From contig JAHLWJ010000143.1 of assembly GCA_019057975.1 (NCBI GenBank), forward strand, positions 1 through 10,856: a stretch of DNA of 10,856 bases, given 5' to 3'. The notes below the pieces were generated by a model. The model was not told the origin of the DNA and searched no databases. It saw only the letters and a list, made by a program, of their open reading frames with translations. Both the position numbers and the translations under genes were made by a program. Within the stretch, counting starts at the first letter, position 1. Each line of letters starts with the position of its first letter. The DNA is from Promethearchaeota archaeon. Lineage in GTDB: Archaea; Asgardarchaeota; Lokiarchaeia; Sigynarchaeales; SOKP01. This document shows, in pieces, positions 7,801 through 10,856 of this stretch.

Positions 7801-10456
7801 TTGCTCGGGACTGTCTCGTAATCTTATCCTTTTTATCCATATCTACTAATTCATTATAGAAATTCTTAATAATGTTAACAATTCCTTCACTTTCTTCTTT
7901 CGTAGCATTAGCTAGTTTTCTTTCTAAAAGCTGTGTATATGTATGAAGTGCTAATTTAAATACCTTGATTTTAAGCGCTTCTTTAATATATGTTTCAGCT
8001 TCTTCAAAGTTTCCTATTTCTCTTAAGTACAAGGCAGCTATGAACCATGTAAGTGATAATTCAGTTCTAATATAATTCAAATAAAATTCTGAAAAATTTA
8101 TTTTAGAATTTAAATTCTGAAACATTTCTGTACAATATGAAAGTTCTTTATTATCAAGTTTAGCCAGATCAGTAAGAAGTATAGCATATAAGTAATCGTA
8201 ATGGCCATCTAAATTCATTTTTAAGTAATTTTTTACAACTTCAATGAATTCATCTTTTTTAGAACCATAACTTCTTAAAACCGTGGAAAATTGCTCTAAT
8301 GATTTAAATGGTAAAGCGAGGTTATCAGGTTTATTTAATCCATAATTGATACTTTCTTTCCATATGTCATCAAGGTGAAACCGATCTATTTTTAAACCTA
8401 ATTCTATTTTTTTAGAACTATCATCCTTTGAATCCTTATAAATAAACGGTTTAGGGATTAAATATGATTTTAACATTGCCAGTTTATTCAGAATTTCATT
8501 AAGGTTAGCTTCTGTTGAAATTCTCTTGTTATACCATTCAATAAAGAATAATAAGAACTCAAAAGAAAGTGATAGACTTACCCTTTGATTCCGTAGCATA
8601 TTCAGGACATAAAATAATGATTTATTATCTTTTATATAAAATTCTCCATCCATAGTATAGAAAATTAGATTTGTCATTCCTAGGGGTGTTTTTTCAACTT
8701 CATCTTTTGAAAAAGGGCGATTTTCGAGACTTAGCATTTTAACAAAATGATGAATATAATATGGTAATCCTCCTTCACTTTTTTCGTGTAAAAGTTTAAA
8801 TTCTTCAGCAAATCCGTTATTTTCTAATTCTGGTACAAGAATAACATTATAAAAATCCAAATATTTTTTTAAGATAATCTCTGTACTTACCTTTGAGGGG
8901 CGAATCTCGTATGGAATAGCATGGAATACCACTCTTGATGGAAATTCTTTTTGTAAAATCTTAAAGTGGGAATCTCTTAAAGTCATTATTACCTTAAAAT
9001 TATTTCCAACAATAATATCACAAATAGATTGAAATTTTTTCATAAAACTAGTATAATTATCATTTTCTCGATAAAAAGCATCAATAGCGATTATGGTATT
9101 TTTAGAGTCAAATTTTTCTAATTGCTTGACAATTTCATTGCCATCCCATTTTCCCTTGTCTGGATTTAAGAAGACAACAGTTTTAAACCAGCAATTTTCT
9201 GAGGATAAGCACCTATCTAACCAGTAAAATAAATATGTGGTTTTTCCCACACCATATTTTCCAATAATAAAATATATAGAAAAGTAAGGCTGGTCCTCAT
9301 AAGGAAATTCAACCCAACTAAAATCAATGATTTCTTGTTTTAATGTTTGCCAGTCAAGTATCTTTCCACCTAATATATTAATAAATTTCCCACATAACCT
9401 GTTTTCAAGATAATATCCTTTATCTTCTAATTCACATAACTCTGTAGAATTAGAAATTGGATCAGAAAAGTGTTTAAACTTTAATGCCTCTTCTTCAGGT
9501 TCCTCATATTTTTGTATTTCATTTCCTCTCAAATGTTTTTTAATAAAATCAAGATCTGATCGTACAATTTCATCATGTTCCTGAAGTCTCTCATCATGTT
9601 TTAAAATACTTGACGATAAAATCTTAATTTCCTCTTTATCTATCGCAATCTTTTGAATAATTTCTTTAAAAATCTCGTTTACTAATTCTTTAGGCTTTTG
9701 ATAGATGTTATATAATAGATTGTATAATTCGTTTATTGAGCTCTTAATAAAATCTAATTCGGTTTTCTCTTTATTAAAAAATTGTTTCTGAGTCTCTGAT
9801 AACCTAATTTCAAGTGTATTCATTATCTCAACTATTTCATTTTCGAGAAACGCTTGAGATTTCTGAACAGTAAGAAAGATTTGGATTAAAAATAAATCAG
9901 ATTCTTGAGTTTCTAAAAAAGTCATTTGAATTATTTCAGAAATATTCTTATAAATCTCTTCATCTGTTTCTTTAGGATCTATTTGGGGTATGAATAATAT
10001 TCTAAAAACACTTTTATTGTCTAAGGATTCCTTCAAAAAGTCATTCCATACCTGAAAGGTTGTTATTTTTCTAAGAGAACATCTTAAATTTTCTAAATAA
10101 CCTCTCATGTAATCCAAGTCTGCATTTTGCTCAAAAAATGTTTTAATTTTCTTTCGAGCTTTCCTTGAATCATGGTGAATTTCTAATCCAAAACCTAGGA
10201 CCCAGCGTCTTAAATAATCCTCATATTGTTCTTTTTGTTTCCCATGTAAAACTTGCTCCTTGAAAACATTGATGACTCTCTCTAGTGCTCTTTTACCAAC
10301 TGTTCTATTGAAATACCATTTTTTAAAACTTTCAATAAGTTCTTTTAATCCATATCCCAAAGCCCTACCTAATAATGTGCCAAATGCATCTAGAAAACAT
10401 TGACCAATAAGTTCCAAAATATCTTTATAAGAATCGTTAGGATTTTTACTTTTCAT
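4802..10456 (-). CDS. Giant STAND-type P-loop NTPase with TPR-like repeats (1884 aa)
   Basis: Probably a signal-transduction NTPase that oligomerises after ligand sensing. Residues 1-155 are a helical N-terminal region of no recognised family, opening with a Gly-rich amphipathic helix (about 12-40) that could be an effector or membrane-active segment. About 165-325 is charged and probably coiled coil. The NTPase core has Walker A GKYGVGKTT (399-407), Walker B NTIIAIDAF (453-461, Asp459), an Arg after a strand (KVIMTLRD, Arg494, sensor-like) and GGLP (562-565), the GxP motif typical of STAND proteins. About 585-780 would be winged-helix or linker. From about 800 to the end are degenerate TPR-like helical pairs, clearest at 804-830, 884-910, 1752-1782 and 1793-1818. 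No transmembrane helix or known nuclease motif is seen. It stands alone, with its own promoter and terminator. Roles in antiviral defence or regulation are both possible. Confidence 0.85.
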   Translation of the reverse strand: MKSKNPNDSYKDILELIGQCFLDAFGTLLGRALGYGLKELIESFKKWYFNRTVGKRALERVINVFKEQVLHGKQKEQYEDYLRRWVLGFGLEIHHDSRKARKKIKTFFEQNADLDYMRGYLENLRCSLRKITTFQVWNDFLKESLDNKSVFRILFIPQIDPKETDEEIYKNISEIIQMTFLETQESDLFLIQIFLTVQKSQAFLENEIVEIMNTLEIRLSETQKQFFNKEKTELDFIKSSINELYNLLYNIYQKPKELVNEIFKEIIQKIAIDKEEIKILSSSILKHDERLQEHDEIVRSDLDFIKKHLRGNEIQKYEEPEEEALKFKHFSDPISNSTELCELEDKGYYLENRLCGKFINILGGKILDWQTLKQEIIDFSWVEFPYEDQPYFSIYFIIGKYGVGKTTYLFYWLDRCLSSENCWFKTVVFLNPDKGKWDGNEIVKQLEKFDSKNTIIAIDAFYRENDNYTSFMKKFQSICDIIVGNNFKVIMTLRDSHFKILQKEFPSRVVFHAIPYEIRPSKVSTEIILKKYLDFYNVILVPELENNGFAEEFKLLHEKSEGGLPYYIHHFVKMLSLENRPFSKDEVEKTPLGMTNLIFYTMDGEFYIKDNKSLFYVLNMLRNQRVSLSLSFEFLLFFIEWYNKRISTEANLNEILNKLAMLKSYLIPKPFIYKDSKDDSSKKIELGLKIDRFHLDDIWKESINYGLNKPDNLALPFKSLEQFSTVLRSYGSKKDEFIEVVKNYLKMNLDGHYDYLYAILLTDLAKLDNKELSYCTEMFQNLNSKINFSEFYLNYIRTELSLTWFIAALYLREIGNFEEAETYIKEALKIKVFKLALHTYTQLLERKLANATKEESEGIVNIIKNFYNELVDMDKKDKITRQSRANFYKKIGEFDEAEKYFEEAYELSNDSVPILLSYGDFCKKRGDILWYVKREKAKQYLDKALRLFEKGKIIAERSGFSERELLNAYANFLIDLAGKAEDYNKKIKFDIQADNIWKKIVNKYRNPRDINSYCDFLIKIGWRLKDRYPGNQYGKNIEIAESLLRQSIRDVNNPISQHILARFLYKYKMKKVKDYSEKQKLFEEAVDLLNKSANNDNVILLVNPKIHIASCKNELGRLYMDWVNEIEEEEVEWSKELIRLAKENLEEAKNIEENNFSYRHLCSVYQSLSILYINYYKGIKASKKASKYAEKAVKFAKKIGWSLEYLFADLINIGDDYIEEHPKLALNFFESAAEIEKNNYQILLRLARCYSKIVDEKNFEENIKKSINSYDKLIKISKSFYEFKMLRNLIQTDIKDKFEQHFDPLWIKCLEIIKTCSEKMVEQKKQFFFEYLEENINYSKDLIDLGRSVFYEKMDYAIELFKKANEILAEWIQMLQDTRLYEELKLEYSDLDSRSQQIFILQDVCKMWFKKLNTLKSKVLSEEIIGVKELMELNIETSEKLGELNRMLEISKEYIDIFFPLELITNDQLDEFGSLFLTNNENEYAYDCFKELIRREYRLTQSLTNLSKVKIKQGKFEEAVNILKNLINLESSVDKENIQNLIIKCRKAIRVKNEISKGLRLMLKLGAKSGKISQQKLARYNYKIGKKLISIRNTLDISLILSVIFKEEDYISDITLLNRIPISIIIIKSYLWRARELGFYLPREMEKLLDKFEPHLSKDYLYASLGLRTIAEKTDNIIEHLYFTKSSFFALYFLTMSIRELFHQNEALSKKWGQTGGNLVGISKESIIKIAPDILIKCFLYSLNNNYRNSTSWSQLGNLYLEIGKLNNSLDFLYEAEIALNRSKKGNRFSMYGLARLAEIRGEYTKARDYYIKTIEITRNIIEDDTEKVGIINKLANQLIIIGFIEDAIEVCEQIKDLLSNRQKLLMNIRILSMKNLLTHGING

Positions 10457-10509
10457 TGAAATTTAACCCAGAGTAAATTGATTTAATTCATTAGTTATAT
10501 TGATTATGA

Positions 10510-10517
10510 GTTTATAT
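10510..10517 (-). promoter_or_regulatory. TATA-box-like element of STAND-TPR gene
   Basis: ATATAAAC on the minus strand lies 54-61 nt before the ATG at 10456, predicting a leader of roughly 30 nt. The ribosome site is weak (TGGGTT about 10 nt before ATG). The inverted repeat CAGAGTAA/TTACTCTG flanks the box and the predicted transcription start. Confidence 0.4.
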
Positions 10518-10734
10518 TTCTTACTCTGCTGTGATTAAAAATATTAGGTGAAAATGTTTTAAGTAAGACTTACATAGTTGATTATACCTATTTACAGAGA
10601 AGGAGTATAGATTTTTTTAAAATTACTTGAGCTTTTTGAAAACAAATTATATCAAACCCAACTACTGAAGTGTTACGGTTTTAAAATCATATGACAAAAT
10701 GTTAAATGAACTAGACACCGAATTTCCAAATGAA

Positions 10735-10752
10735 ATATAACTTTAGTTATAT
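10735..10752. promoter_or_regulatory. 18-bp palindrome overlapping a TATA box, candidate operator
   Basis: ATATAACT-TT-AGTTATAT is a perfect inverted repeat with 8-bp arms and a 2-nt spacer. Its right arm overlaps the TATA-like stretch TTATATATAG (10747-10756), which stands about 54-63 nt before the last ATG. A dimeric repressor bound here would block TBP. No regulator gene is visible nearby. Confidence 0.45.
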
Positions 10753-10809
10753 ATAGCATTAAATCTAAATATGAAATAATAATGCGAAAAACATTCGAGG
10801 AGATCGATC

Positions 10810-10856
10810 ATGGAAAAACCAAACAATGAAAGTAAACACCATCTGTTAAAAGTCAT
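10810..10856 (+). CDS. Start of an unidentified gene, cut by the window end
   Basis: Fifteen complete codons are visible (MEKPNNESKHHLLKV) and the frame is open to the edge. The start is supported by a strong ribosome site, GAGGAG at 10797-10802, 7 nt before the ATG, and by a TATA-like element and palindrome upstream. The hydrophilic N-terminus is too short for a family call. Confidence 0.65.
   Translation, partial: MEKPNNESKHHLLKV

Larger units (their letters stand above)
10457..10809. other. Divergent promoter region between STAND gene and the last gene
   Basis: This 353-nt gap has no convincing ORF on either strand. It holds the TATA-like element of the minus-strand NTPase gene (10510-10517), an 8-bp inverted repeat bracketing it (CAGAGTAA 10469-10476 and TTACTCTG 10521-10528), and the palindrome, TATA box and ribosome site of the plus-strand gene near the right end. 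The middle (about 10545-10730) is AT-rich spacer with nothing I can name. Confidence 0.5.

Noticed and set aside
1..10856. CRISPR array, tRNA or rRNA genes
   Set aside because: No regularly spaced identical repeats, no cloverleaf with CCA-adjacent acceptor stem and no rRNA-like conserved stretch were seen on either strand by eye; a tool scan was not possible.

Overview
The window looks archaeal. It is AT-rich, its proteins are rich in Lys, Ile and Asn, TATA-box-like elements precede several genes, Shine-Dalgarno sites are mixed with apparently leaderless starts, and it carries an archaeal-type AMP phosphorylase with an N-terminal extension. The style fits an Asgard (Lokiarchaeia-like) or another uncultured archaeon, but no taxonomic marker is present, so the lineage is inference.

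Layout. Positions 1-293 hold no gene but form a long imperfect palindrome: arms of about 100 bp pair without gaps on a single diagonal (i + j = 294). Positions 294-2557 on the minus strand hold a three-gene ABC export operon, transcribed as ATPase, then six-helix ABC-2 permease, then a small membrane-anchored protein with an outside beta-rich domain. The permease has no ATG, GTG or TTG start that would include its first helix; it probably starts at an AUA that overlaps the ATPase stop codon. Positions 2558-2893 are a divergent promoter region. Positions 2894-4462 on the plus strand encode AMP phosphorylase (nucleotide salvage through ribose 1,5-bisphosphate), interrupted by an in-frame amber codon. 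Positions 4463-4801 are intergenic, with terminators and one doubtful small ORF. Positions 4802-10456 on the minus strand encode a giant 1884-residue STAND-type P-loop NTPase with TPR-like repeats. A divergent promoter region follows, then the first codons of an unidentified plus-strand gene with a good Shine-Dalgarno site and an 18-bp palindrome at its TATA box.

The standout is in the AMP phosphorylase. The family motif DKHS-x-GGVPGNK is split by exactly 30 nt (3421-3450) containing an in-frame TAG. These 30 nt fold with their flanks into the core of an archaeal bulge-helix-bulge splicing motif: a 3-nt bulge, a 4-bp helix, a 3-nt bulge and a 9-bp intron hairpin. Cutting at the canonical positions in both bulges rejoins the codon ACA and restores DKHSTGGVPGNK, giving a normal 512-residue enzyme. 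The most economical reading is a minimal tRNA-type (endonuclease-spliced) intron inside a metabolic mRNA, which gene callers would report as two adjacent partial genes.

Functionally the window joins unrelated units: an exporter, a salvage enzyme, and a large signal-sensing NTPase of the kind often used in immunity or regulation. Nothing in the sequence links them into one pathway.
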